From contig CANUEZ040000028.1 of assembly GCA_948099385.1 (NCBI GenBank), positions 3,658,001-3,722,000 on the forward strand: 64,000 nt of DNA. Direction: 5' to 3'. The notes under the pieces are model-generated. The model searched no databases and was not told where the DNA came from. It saw only the letters and a program-made list of their open reading frames with translations. This DNA comes from Fasciola hepatica. Taxonomy: Eukaryota > Platyhelminthes > Trematoda > Plagiorchiida > Fasciolidae. How positions within the stretch are numbered: position 1 is the stretch's first letter; every line of letters begins with the position of its first letter. A program made the translations under genes and the position numbers. This document shows positions 33,075 through 42,224 of the stretch, one piece after another.

Positions 33075-33938
33075 ATGAACTCTCTGAAGATTGATGTCTG
33101 CTGCTTAAGCGAAACGCGCATCCAGGATTCAAGCAATATGATTCAACTAACTACCCCTGGTATCTCATCAAGGTATTTTCCGCGCACCTCAGGAGACGAA
33201 GCAGCTAGAGATGTGGGTCAACGTGGTGTAGGAATTGTCTTGACTGACAAGGCTGAGGCTGCCCTTTTAGACTGGATCCTCGTCAACAGTCGTTTAGGTA
33301 GTGTGAGACTCCAAGGGTCAGTCGGCGTTCGAAAGGATAGTTGTGTTAAACGCAATTTGTTCGTGATCTCGGCGTACGCCCCAACGAACTGCAGCTCAGA
33401 CTTGCAGAAAGATGAGTTCTATGATGCCCTCGCCACCCTCGTTCGCAGCAGTAAAGGTTCCGACATTGTAGTGCTAGCTGGTGACTTCAATGCACATGTT
33501 GGCAAACTTAGTGTGTCAGAAGTCTGTTTAGGTGAGCGTTGTGCTTTACCCGCTGAGCGCACAGATAACGGGGATAGGTTTCTCAAGTATTGTGCAGACA
33601 ATCGATTGTTCTTGTCTAGCACACATTTCCGACACAGCTTGCGTCGCACAGTGACATGGCGCCCTAACTCTACAGGTACTTCGAGTCAAACTGATCATAT
33701 CGCCGTAAGCTACCGATGGCGCAGTTCTGTTCAGAACTGTAAATCTTACTGGTCCACGTACGTAGAGTCGGACCATGCCTTAGTTTTAATGCGATTATCT
33801 CTCCAGCTCCATGGTCATCGTCGCAAACCGCAAACCCGATTAGCCGTGCAACGTTTGTGTGATCCAGAAGTACGCACCCGTTATGAGCAGAAGTTAGCAC
33901 ATGAGCTAGGATCCACGGAGAACAAGCGATACACTTAG
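33075..33938 (+). CDS. APE-type endonuclease domain of RTE copy R3
   Basis: Open for 287 codons. This domain nicks target DNA to prime reverse transcription. The visible order is CCLSETRIQDSS (the metal-binding Glu), RNLFVISAYAP, VVLAGDFNAHVG (Asp/Asn pair), CADNRLFLSSTHF, QTDHIAVSYRWR and ESDHALVLMRL (the SDH triad end). All active-site motifs are intact. The N-terminal strand GSFNVRTLMQVGQ lies just upstream and is cut off by a TAG near 33054, so the frame probably no longer makes a complete domain from its first strand. Confidence 0.8.
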   Translation: MNSLKIDVCCLSETRIQDSSNMIQLTTPGISSRYFPRTSGDEAARDVGQRGVGIVLTDKAEAALLDWILVNSRLGSVRLQGSVGVRKDSCVKRNLFVISAYAPTNCSSDLQKDEFYDALATLVRSSKGSDIVVLAGDFNAHVGKLSVSEVCLGERCALPAERTDNGDRFLKYCADNRLFLSSTHFRHSLRRTVTWRPNSTGTSSQTDHIAVSYRWRSSVQNCKSYWSTYVESDHALVLMRLSLQLHGHRRKPQTRLAVQRLCDPEVRTRYEQKLAHELGSTENKRYT

Positions 33939-34116
33939 CAGCAGGTTTTGCCTGTGGTCCTAGATCCGTTGTCCATCAAAGACACTGGATCTCGCAAGAG
34001 TCGCTAAGCATAATGGAGCAAAAGCGTCAGCTCTCGAACCGTAAGGAGATGAATAAGATGCGGAGAAACCTACAAAGACAAGTTACGAAAAGCCTTAAGA
34101 ATGATCGTGAAAACTG

Positions 34117-35786
34117 GTGGGTCAAGGTAGCCGAAGAAATGATATAGCAGCTGCTTCAGGTAACAGTCAAAGACTGATCAAACTTATTCGTGACACCGGT
34201 GGACGCCGAATCCCGGTCGGCGAAACGATTTGGGATAGAAATGGAGAACCCATCCATAGCAAACAGCAAATGCTTGACCGATGGGCCGAGTACTTCAAGG
34301 AACAATTTAGCTGGCCGCACGCTAGTGTAGTTACTCCTGTGTCAACAACTGTGACTTCTTGGGTGGTATCACTTGAGCCCCCATCAGAAGTAGAAGTAGA
34401 GTCATGCATTCGATTACTGAGGCGGGGGAAAGCGGCAGGTCCCGACGAACTTCCCCCAGTTCTTTTCGAACTGGGTGGAGATGCTTTGATAAAACCACTT
34501 ACCGCCTTGCTCCGTGACATTTGGAACGAAGAACGTATTTTGTTAATATGGAGCGAGTCACTGATTGTTCCCATCTTCAAGAAGGGAATACGCAATGACT
34601 GCAGTAATCATCGTGGGATTAGCTTAATCCCGATGGTCACCAAAGTTATAGCTTTGATTCAGTTGATCGAGCAGCGCTTTTCAGTACTCTTCATCGAAAA
34701 GTTATGCCCCAGAAGTTTGTGAACCTACCGAGATCATTGTATTCTCATATTTCTGGTCGCGTAAGGGTTTACGGTGAACTATCCGGTCAGTTCGAAACGA
34801 CCAGTGGTGTTCGACAGGGATGCCCTTTGTATCCATTCCTGTTCAACTTCGTCACGGACGAAATAATAGAGAGTGCGCTGCAAAATCTTCAGGATGTAGG
34901 CGTCGGACTAGGAAATAGTGAAAAGCCATGTGACCTAGATTACGCGGACGACGTTGTCTGTTTGTTCGAATGCACGGAACATGCCCAGCGTGCACTAGAT
35001 AGACTCTCAAGAGCTGTAGCTCCATTCGGCTTGCGCTTTGCACCTTCAAAGTGCAAGGTGATGTTACAAGACTGGACGTCAACGATTCGGAGCTTGATGC
35101 TCAATGGGGAGGTGCTGTCAGTTGTCGACCACTTCACCTACCTCGGCAGCAACGTGACGACGGACGGGAGCACAGTAGTAGAGGTGAGCACGCGTATATC
35201 CAAAGCTCGAGCGGCGTACGCTGGACTGAAGCACTTGTGGCGTCGATCTGATATTTCTCTGAGGTTGGAAGGTCGTGTTTACTGTGCCGCACTGCGTTCA
35301 GTTTTGTTGTATGGTTGCGAGACTTGGAGTCTGCGTGCTGAAGATATTCGTTATCTTGAGGTTTTCGACCATCGATGTTTATGTAGAATCGCTAGGATTG
35401 GGTGCAATAGCCGAGTAAGCAACGACGAGGTCAGAAAGCGAGTATTGTGTATTAATTCGGAGAACGTTTTATCACAGCGTATCCGGCTTAGTAGACTTCG
35501 TTAGTTGGGGCATGTGTTACGTATGCCAAACACACGTCTACCGTACCGTGTCCTATTCTCCGTTCCTCCTAGGGACTGGAAAAAACTACGTGGAGGTCAA
35601 CAGATGATTTGGCAACGAGGAATGAGAAAATTTACAGCAAACTTAGGAAAAGTAGGTGCTTCACGTCTTCGTGGTTGGGGTCCAAAAGATCCCTCAACCA
35701 GTTGGCTTGAGACACTGAAGGATATGGCAGCGAACCGCGAGCAGTGGCGATCGTGTTGTCACTTTCTATCGAATCAGAATGACTGA
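34117..35786 (+). pseudogene. Reverse transcriptase of RTE copy R3, lacking motif A
   Basis: The RT entry GKAAGPDELPPVLFELGG and NHRGISLIP are open up to 34722. A 178-bp deletion relative to 42225-43922 shifts the frame and removes the segment carrying FLDLKGAF, the first catalytic aspartate. The second frame (34704-35504) holds SGVRQGCPL, LDYADDVVCLF, YLGSNVTT and LYGCETWSLRAED. TAG replaces Trp before LGHVLRM (35505). It cannot be an active enzyme. Confidence 0.9.
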
Positions 35787-35976
35787 TCGATGTGCGTTTG
35801 TACAGTGAGACTGTGTATTCTGTTTGTTGGCTACTAGGGCATTCTTTCTTTTTCCCACCCATGTAGGTTCACTTTCGGTCCATCTTGTATATTCATACTT
35901 TCTAATTCAACGTGCAACATGGCGAGAAAGGCAGTGGTTAGTGGGGCTTGCCCTACTGTTTAAAGCTGTACCATGA

Positions 35977-37700
35977 TGATGATTGTGCCGATACACAAAA
36001 AGGTGGCAGATCCTCTGGCGAAAATGACAGATGAATTAGCTTGTTAGGTATCGCTTCCGAAATGCTCACCGGGCATATTCTTCGCCGATTATCCAGGGCG
36101 CGCGAAATGTGTACACGTGAGAATCAAGCTGGTTTCAGACCCAGTCGGGGTTCTGTGGACCACATCTTTATTCTTCGACGAACCTTAGAGCACAGACATC
36201 TTTCGTAGGCCGGAACTCTCTGTCTTTCTCGATCCGAAAGCGGCGTTCGATTAAGTCGATCTCACAGTTTTCTGGCACTCGTTCAAGAGTATACTAGATA
36301 AGCTTCCCTTTCCTGTTGTTTGTATGCGTGCAATCGAAGCCGAGTTCGTGCTTATGGCGATTTTTCATCCGAGTTCCCCACGGAAAGTGGTGTTTGTCAG
36401 GGTTGCCCCTGTCGCCTTTCCCCCTCATTTTTGTAATTGAACTGATCCTTAATGTGGTCTCATCCTCGTGTGAGACTAGCGACATCGATCTTTCCTTACG
36501 CAGTACATTGTCGGACTTGGAGTACGCGGACCAAATTGTTCTTCTGAGTGAAGACCCAGGTAAGTTGCAAGCTCTCTTTGATAGCCTAAACAACAACGCA
36601 GCAATGTTTGGGATGCGTTTTGCACCTTCAAAGTGTAAAATGCTGTTGCACGACTGGGCTGGTACTATACCACATCTTTTGTTGGCAGAGGAAGCTCTAG
36701 ATGAAGTAGATAATTTTTGTTACCCGGACAGTTACATTTCACCAGATGGACAAATATCGGGCAAAGTGTCGTTGCGTATGCCTTAGGCGCATTTGGCTCT
36801 CGCCATCCCCAGCCATTTGTGTCGTTGGTTGTCAGAGGTCGAATGTACAATACGGCGGTTAGGTCCGTTCTTCTATACGACCCAGAAACATGGCCGTTAA
36901 GGGTAGACGATAGACGAAGACTCGGTGTTCGAGCATCGATGTCTCCGTAGCATTGTCCGAATATACTGAGAACACCGTGTCAGCAATGCTGAGGTTAGAC
37001 GTAAGGTGTTGGAAACCAGAGATCAGTCTGTGAATGAAGTACTGAACCTAGACAGATTAAAGTGGCTTAGACATGTGTTCCGCATGCTCGCCGATAGACT
37101 TCCTCGGCGTACGCTGTTCTCCGAGGCAGGGGTAGTGGTTGAAAGGTAGGTCGAAGTGGTCGGTGTTTTGTAACGTCCCACTAACTCTAGTGAGAACTCA
37201 AATCTGCATCAAAATCATTTCCGTTTATTAGCACAACAAAGAATATATAGGTTGCTCTCACACTCGCCCAATCGTTGCATACTGCACATTGGTCCGACTG
37301 GTATGGGTGACCACGCCTTGAGGCTTAAATGCCGCTGGCAGGATTCGTCTCGTCCATCGATTCACGCCATGGATCGGCTGTCCTGCCGCTCGTGGTTTCA
37401 TTGATTCGGTAGGGGCCGGTGCTGACGCACTGTCGGCCAGTGAGTCTAAATCGTCTATCGAACGGTCTGTCGGACCATACACTCACGGTCAGTCGATGCC
37501 ATGGCAAAAAGGTATGAAAGTCTTGTCCAGTGAACTTGGCCAAGTAGGATGTGTTAGACTTCCGGGTTGGGTCCACGTGATCCGTGTACCGAATGGTTGG
37601 AAACATTAAGTAATATGCTTAGGTGTCACGGCCAGTGGCGCAGTTGCATTCGGACTCTTTTTTCGTATTCGTGATTTCCGCTTATTGCTTTGATTTTTAA
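35977..37700 (+). pseudogene. RTE-clade LINE R6, right part: RT core to 3' end
   Basis: It continues R6 after the R3 insertion: VPIHKK, a degraded GFRPSRG-like stretch (about 36130-36160), and motif A as FLDPKAAFD (about 36225-36250). YADQ is seen in place of YADD in an open part 36316-36786 (LEYADQIVLLSEDPGKLQ), with FAPSKCKMLLHDW. Later pieces read FEHRCLRSIVRIY and LKWLRHVFRML (36930-37090). The C-terminal KGMKVLSSELGQV (37510-37560) lies after a 322-bp LTR insertion at 37164-37485. Numerous stops; the third catalytic aspartate is changed. Confidence 0.85.
37164..37485 (-). repeat. Solo LTR of a second (gypsy-type) LTR family
   Basis: On the minus strand the 322 bp begin TGAGTGTATGG and end GTTACAAAACA. 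They contain a TATA-like CCTATATATTC and an AATAAA signal in LTR-like order. The insert splits the conserved RTE sequence between a GGTCGG and a GGTCAGTCGATG block. A 4-bp CGGT duplication is possible (37161-37164 and 37486-37489), but the edge is ambiguous by one base. It is not related to the BEL LTRs. Confidence 0.72.
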
Positions 37701-37799
37701 ATCTTTTTCACTTTTTGATTCTATTCTTTCCGCCCTTTACTGGACTGTGGTGTAAGGTAGCAACCGAAACCAGAGCACAGAAATGTGATGTTAGTGGTT

Positions 37800-38545
37800 G
37801 CATGAACTGAATTGAACTTAACTGTCCACATGCTTCGGTGGACGCCCTAAGCGCATGCCTCCACGATGGTTTCGTTGCGATAGACTTCCCGATCCATCTC
37901 GTTTATCTGTCTTCCAAATCGCGCTAACTGGAAAGCTAGCTGCGACCCGGCCTGATATCACTAACCAGCACATGTTCCTTATCAATAATGCTTTGCATTC
38001 CGCTGGTTTAGTAAGTTGTCACCTGTCTCGTCGTGCAGTAAGACCCTGGGTTTCTGCTGAATGTGCAGCTTGTCGACACGCCGGCCGATCTCGACCGCAA
38101 GCGAATGTAACGAAACACGACTCGTAATAAGGCGAAGGACCGCGAAATCTGGTGATCGCAAAATGCATCAGAGATGGAACGTGCTGCCGCTATGGAAGAT
38201 CCCCACAAACTGTTCTGTCACATTCGAGTCACCGGTAGGAAGGCACTAGGTGTGAATGAAGCAATCTTTGTAACTGACGGCTCACCAATTCACGATCAAC
38301 ATTAGCGTCTCGAACGCTAAGTGGAGCACTTTCAGACAGCTTAGCTGGCCCTCACTGTCATCTTATCCTTTAGCTCTTCCGTTTCGACAGATTCATCTAC
38401 CGAGGCGCAGATCCGAGAGGAAATGCAAGCCTTACTACGTTACAAGGCGCCGGGCTGCAGTGGCCTTCCCCAGCCTTTTTTGAATATGGTGTGGTGCACT
38501 TTGTTAGAGAAATTCATGTTTTTTCTGTCAGAAGTTTAACTAAAC
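37800..38545 (+). pseudogene. RTE-clade LINE fragment R7, linker to RT start
   Basis: CDRLPDPSRLSVFQIALTGKLAA (37880-37945) is the helical segment after an RTE endonuclease. LFCHIRVTGRKALGVNEAIF and DGSPIHDQH follow to 38300. The RT entry MQALLRYKAPGCSGLPQPF lies at about 38425-38485. Frame changes occur near 38110 and 38300. It stops where a minus-strand gypsy gag begins. Confidence 0.7.
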
Positions 38546-38559
38546 CGGCGTAAGTCACG

Positions 38560-39117
38560 AAGTCTCCCACGTCATCACCTGTTGAACAATGAAGATTCCT
38601 CGCCGAAAATCTTAGACAGTGTTTAATGAGTAATGAGTAATCTCGAGGTTCTTTAGGAGGTAAAAAGTTTGTGTTACGGCCATATTCTGCTGGTCCACAC
38701 TTGCGGAGTACCAGACAGACCCTGGTTTCGTCGTCCTTTTGCGTTAGTTCTACGGTGAGTATATCTTTGTCTCATGAACCAGGAGTCAAAAACCACGCCC
38801 ATATTCGGATTATGAATGAAATCCGGAACGATGTGAAACGTTGAGTCGGGTATTGGATTCGCCGGGGTCGAAATTGTGTTTATCTTTGCAAGTCGAGGCG
38901 TCAAAGCCTCCATTAGCTTTAACTCGGACCGCAGCATCTTGAGGTCAGGATTGTTGAAAAATATTGAGAAAAACCCTGTCGACAAATACGCTGTAAACCT
39001 CGCGTACCACTCTGTAATTTCTACGGATGACCCACGCTCTTGACCTCCTACTTCTGTCGCTTCAGACCGTAATGATAAATCGAAAGACGGCAACACAGCA
39101 TACGTGCTCACAGACAA
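38560..39117 (-). pseudogene. Ty3/gypsy gag N-terminal part
   Basis: On the minus strand, LKLMEALTPRLAKINTIS is followed by DSTFHIVPDFIHNPNMGVVFDSWF (about 38950-38780). A frameshift near 38765 follows, then ELTQKDDETRVCLVLRKCG, and further on a KIFGEESSLFN-like piece to about 38560. The order 'FDPxxGVxFDxWF ... RLLLRKLG ... YxNFxLPKxPRD' is that of flatworm gypsy gag proteins. No protease or pol follows. Confidence 0.75.
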
Positions 39118-40224
39118 AATCTGTCGGTGTGCATTTTTTCTCCAGTTGAACGGTAGACCTGCTACGTTGGGAAGGTGTAAAGTCCCTAACCAGTGATCGT
39201 GACTAATTGAGGGGAAATTTGCTTATCTGATATCGTTAAGTCCTACCTGCTTTCAGACATAGTTTTCTGTTTGCTTACTCTTTATGTCTTTGGCTCCCAC
39301 TTCCGATTAGGTGATACTGCGAATTACCAACCGAAACCCGAGTAGAAATGGGAAAAGTGAATGGTTGAAATTACTGACCAAACTGATGTAAATGATTTGT
39401 ATATTTATGCTGGCAATGGCCTCAGGTAGACATGGATTCAAGTTACAAGTACGCTGCTTGAAGCGGCATCTGATAGCCCTGTCTAACAATGCCTTCTGTT
39501 TATTAAATGCGGCTTTTGAGCTCTGTTTATGAAATCTAAGATATGCTGTGCGACGAAGTCCTGGGTGAATGCTGTCCGAAGTTATGTACGATGTGTTCCA
39601 GCAAGTATAACTTTTAATACTGTTTTATCTCTTGAGTGGCCTTGAGCATCCAGCGTTACATCTTTTGTTGGTAAGACTGATTCGGTTATCGTAATAGGTT
39701 TGAGCTCTGAGTTTTTATTGCGTGCTCACGGATAAGTACAGTGGAAGGAGAGTAACATAAAAGACTCACTACACTATCAAGGAGAACCCCCGACCTTAAC
39801 TGATATTGTTAAAGGCGAAGCAATTAAAATTCAAGTAAGTTGGACGAGCTAACATACCCAACGACAACGGATAACTGTTTGGCACCAGTTCGACCGAAGG
39901 TGGCTGATACCACTCAACCATCACCGGTCATGCGCGAACAGCAATTTGCGAGGAGTATTAGGGGCGACATGCAAGAATAACAGCTATGCTTGTGGGTCTG
40001 TTGTGTCTATTAGGCTTCTGCAGTCATCGTTTTTTATGTCAACGCTCATCTGTGGCTCCCAGAAGTAGCGGCTCAGAGCCGAAGTGGGTATGAAGTAGAT
40101 AAGAGTTTCAAATTTGGGAGGTGATGTTCCTCCGGCACATGATCCCAGTTTCAGTGGAGTACGCATGACCATAAAAGGCCCATTTTCATCAAATCCTAAA
40201 ATAAATAGACTGCTGCCACACACA
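39118..40224. other. No gene; one diverged interspersed-repeat copy
   Basis: About 39714-39800 is a diverged relative of 40620-40710 (shared GTGGAAGGAG and CACTATCAAG-GAGAAC blocks). About 39250-39345 resembles the 3' UTR seen at 37670-37790. Nothing coding was recognised. Confidence 0.5.
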
Positions 40225-40580
40225 TCACCCTACAGGGTTAAACTGCAGGGCGAGCCCCGCCGACAACTGCTTTTCCCACCATGTTTCACGTATAAATGGA
40301 AAGAATGAATAAATAAGATGGACAGAGAGTGGACCTACAGGGGTGAGAAAAGAAAAGAACGCCGTAATAGCCAACACACGGAATGCACAGTCTAACTGTA
40401 CAAACGCATACTGATCAATCATTTTGACTCGACGGAAAATGACAACGCGATCGACACTGTCCACGGTTCACTGCCATATCCTTCAATGTCTCCAACCAAC
40501 TGTTTGAGGGTTCCTTTGTACCCCAACTACGACCCAGCTACCTGCTTTGGCTTGGGCAACCTGGCAGTTTTGTTTGGCAC
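40225..40580 (-). mobile_element. 3' end of an RTE copy (R8), diverged
   Basis: It aligns with the 3' end of R1 (21770-22090): same order of GCAAGCCCC, ACATGGGTGGGAAAAAG-like, CAACACACAGAATGCACAGTCT-like and GCCATATCCTTCA blocks. Only the C-terminal tail and 3' UTR are left. Confidence 0.75.
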
Positions 40581-40589
40581 AGTCTGAAA

Positions 40590-40904
40590 CCAGACAAGTT
40601 TTCTATTCTATATTAGCACGAGTGTAACGGAAGGAGTATCCTCATAGTCAAACGGATACATTGGACTATCAAGCAGAACCGCCAGCGATGACTGTGAGTA
40701 GAGTAAAACATAAGATTCCAACAGGTCAGGTGTGGTAACGAACAGGGCGACAAAGAATTGCATGTATCACGCAATATTCGATACTCTACCCCTTGACCCT
40801 AGCACTGGTTATTTGGTATTCACACCGAATTCAAAAGATGCACAGTTTGGTTGTATCTAGTTGTTTGTGGAAAGCAACAATCCGGTTAGGCGCAAATACA
40901 TGGA

Positions 40905-40907
<3 letters not shown>
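40590..40907 (-). repeat. Interspersed repeat, inverted copy of 49147-49465
   Basis: About 315 bp are the near-perfect reverse complement of 49147-49465, each ending at a (TA)n tract. A 54-bp part is found again at 41955-42008 (plus). There is no open frame; the class is unknown. Confidence 0.85.

Positions 40908-40966
<59 letters not shown>
40908..40966. repeat. (TA)n microsatellite
   Basis: 59 bp of alternating TA bordering the interspersed repeat. Confidence 0.97.
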
Positions 40967-40968
<2 letters not shown>

Positions 40969-41129
40969 GTTGAAATCCTCCACGTTCTCCGCCTAGAATT
41001 AGTTAGCTCACACCTAGCACTGTCAGTTTACCACTGCAGTAAGCGTGCTAGGAAAACATTTTGTTGTACGTATACAACAACGTATATTTTCCATGATCAT
41101 TTTTGTCATACTTTCCATGTTTTTGGCAG

Positions 41130-41483
41130 ACTGTGACCGAGTATTGCAGCTATACTGCCAAATCCGGCTCCGCAGACATTACGACAATCTCTCGTGCGCT
41201 AACCGTGGAGTCGAAACTCAATCCCGCTCTTCGGTCTCCGTTGACATACTTTTTGACGCACCGTTACCAGTCTTCCTCCAAGTCGTCCCTATTGGGTTAC
41301 GAGTACGTATGCAATGCACGCGCCCCCACCTGTTCCACAACATCCACATCAAATGAGCGTACAAGTCTTACCGAAGCCCTGAAACAGGCTACGCGCAACC
41401 GATCCAAAGAAGCCCGAGAATTTGCCGTGCATAATTTGCCGCGTGTGGTAATGGCCGATTCACGCAACTACGGTGATAACTGA
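41130..41483 (+). CDS. Possible terminal exon of an unknown host gene
   Basis: A pyrimidine-rich tract followed by TTTTTGGCAG ends at 41129. The following 117 codons are open and end at TGA (41481-41483). The peptide starts TVTEYCSYTAKSG, is rich in Ser and Thr, and ends with a charged helix-like segment LTEALKQATRNRSKEAREF and VVMADSRNYGDN. It shows no similarity to the surrounding retroelements. I do not recognise the family. No AATAAA was seen soon after the stop, and no upstream exons were found, so it may be a chance frame. Confidence 0.35.
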   Translation, partial: TVTEYCSYTAKSGSADITTISRALTVESKLNPALRSPLTYFLTHRYQSSSKSSLLGYEYVCNARAPTCSTTSTSNERTSLTEALKQATRNRSKEAREFAVHNLPRVVMADSRNYGDN

Positions 41484-42224
41484 TCCCATTTTCTGTGCTA
41501 TTTTTCCCCGCCTTCTACCTTCGTTCATAACATGTGGCAACTCATCTTTTTGGTATTTCAACCTTCAGTTTTCCAAAATTTCATACGAATTGTAGATTCG
41601 GGCACTATCAGCTTTCTTTTTACCTTTTAGTAAACTTGAAAGTGGTTTGTTTATGCAGTCAAACACATCGTCACACCGAATGTATTAGTCGATACTCAGT
41701 CCTACTCTTCGCTTTCTCTACAACAATCATTCAAGTCAACATTTCAAATTTGCCTAATCAGAGCGCTCTTATCTCGATGTGTCGAACTGCCACTTTTGCG
41801 TTAGTGGAAACTTATTTAAGTTTGGTTTGTTTCCTCTGGGTTGCTTGATGTCGTTCAACGATTCGGATACTGATACTTGTTTTGAATTTCACGGTGAATG
41901 CTAGCGCACTCTGTTACGGTGCTTCATGTTCCTACTCTGGAGGCTAATAGGCTAACTCCATGTATTTTTTGCGATTCATTTGCGCCTAACCGGATTGTTG
42001 CTTTCCAACCATGTGTTCGGTTTTCTTCAGTTTTGATCCGTACGTTTTCGACTATAATGAACGATAGCATCAGTGTCACTAAGAATGAGAATCTGGAAGC
42101 CAAACGAGACACTTTGCTCGTCTAATAATTAAGTACATCGAATGAAGTGGGAAGTAGTACAATGTAGGTTTTGCGATATAAACGGGTAAACAAACTTGGG
42201 TAAACTTACCCGACAAGTTACTTG
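41484..42224. other. No gene; 54-bp repeat copy at 41955-42008
   Basis: 41955-42008 equals 49147-49200 (ACTCCATGTATTTTTTGCG start). The rest is AT-rich and unassigned. Confidence 0.5.

Larger units (their letters stand above)
32258..35976 (+). mobile_element. Full-length RTE copy R3 inserted into R6, with 13-bp target duplication
   Basis: TGATGATTGTGCC occurs at 32245-32257 and again at 35977-35989, and the host RTE reads on from one to the other (MIVP to IHKK). The 3.7-kb insert has a long leader (32258-32990), endonuclease (33000-33938), RT (34117-35504) and C-terminus (35505-35786), then a 3' UTR ending in ATG repeats. Its leader and the first part of the endonuclease match the copy at 42.2-45.7 kb, including TAG at about 33054. 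The rest matches R1, including the 178-bp RT deletion (near 34656) and TAG at 35502-35504. Confidence 0.93.

Noticed and set aside
34167..34595. 142-codon antisense frame, also at 23133-23561 and 43459-43872
   Set aside because: Shadow of the RTE reverse transcriptase on the opposite strand.
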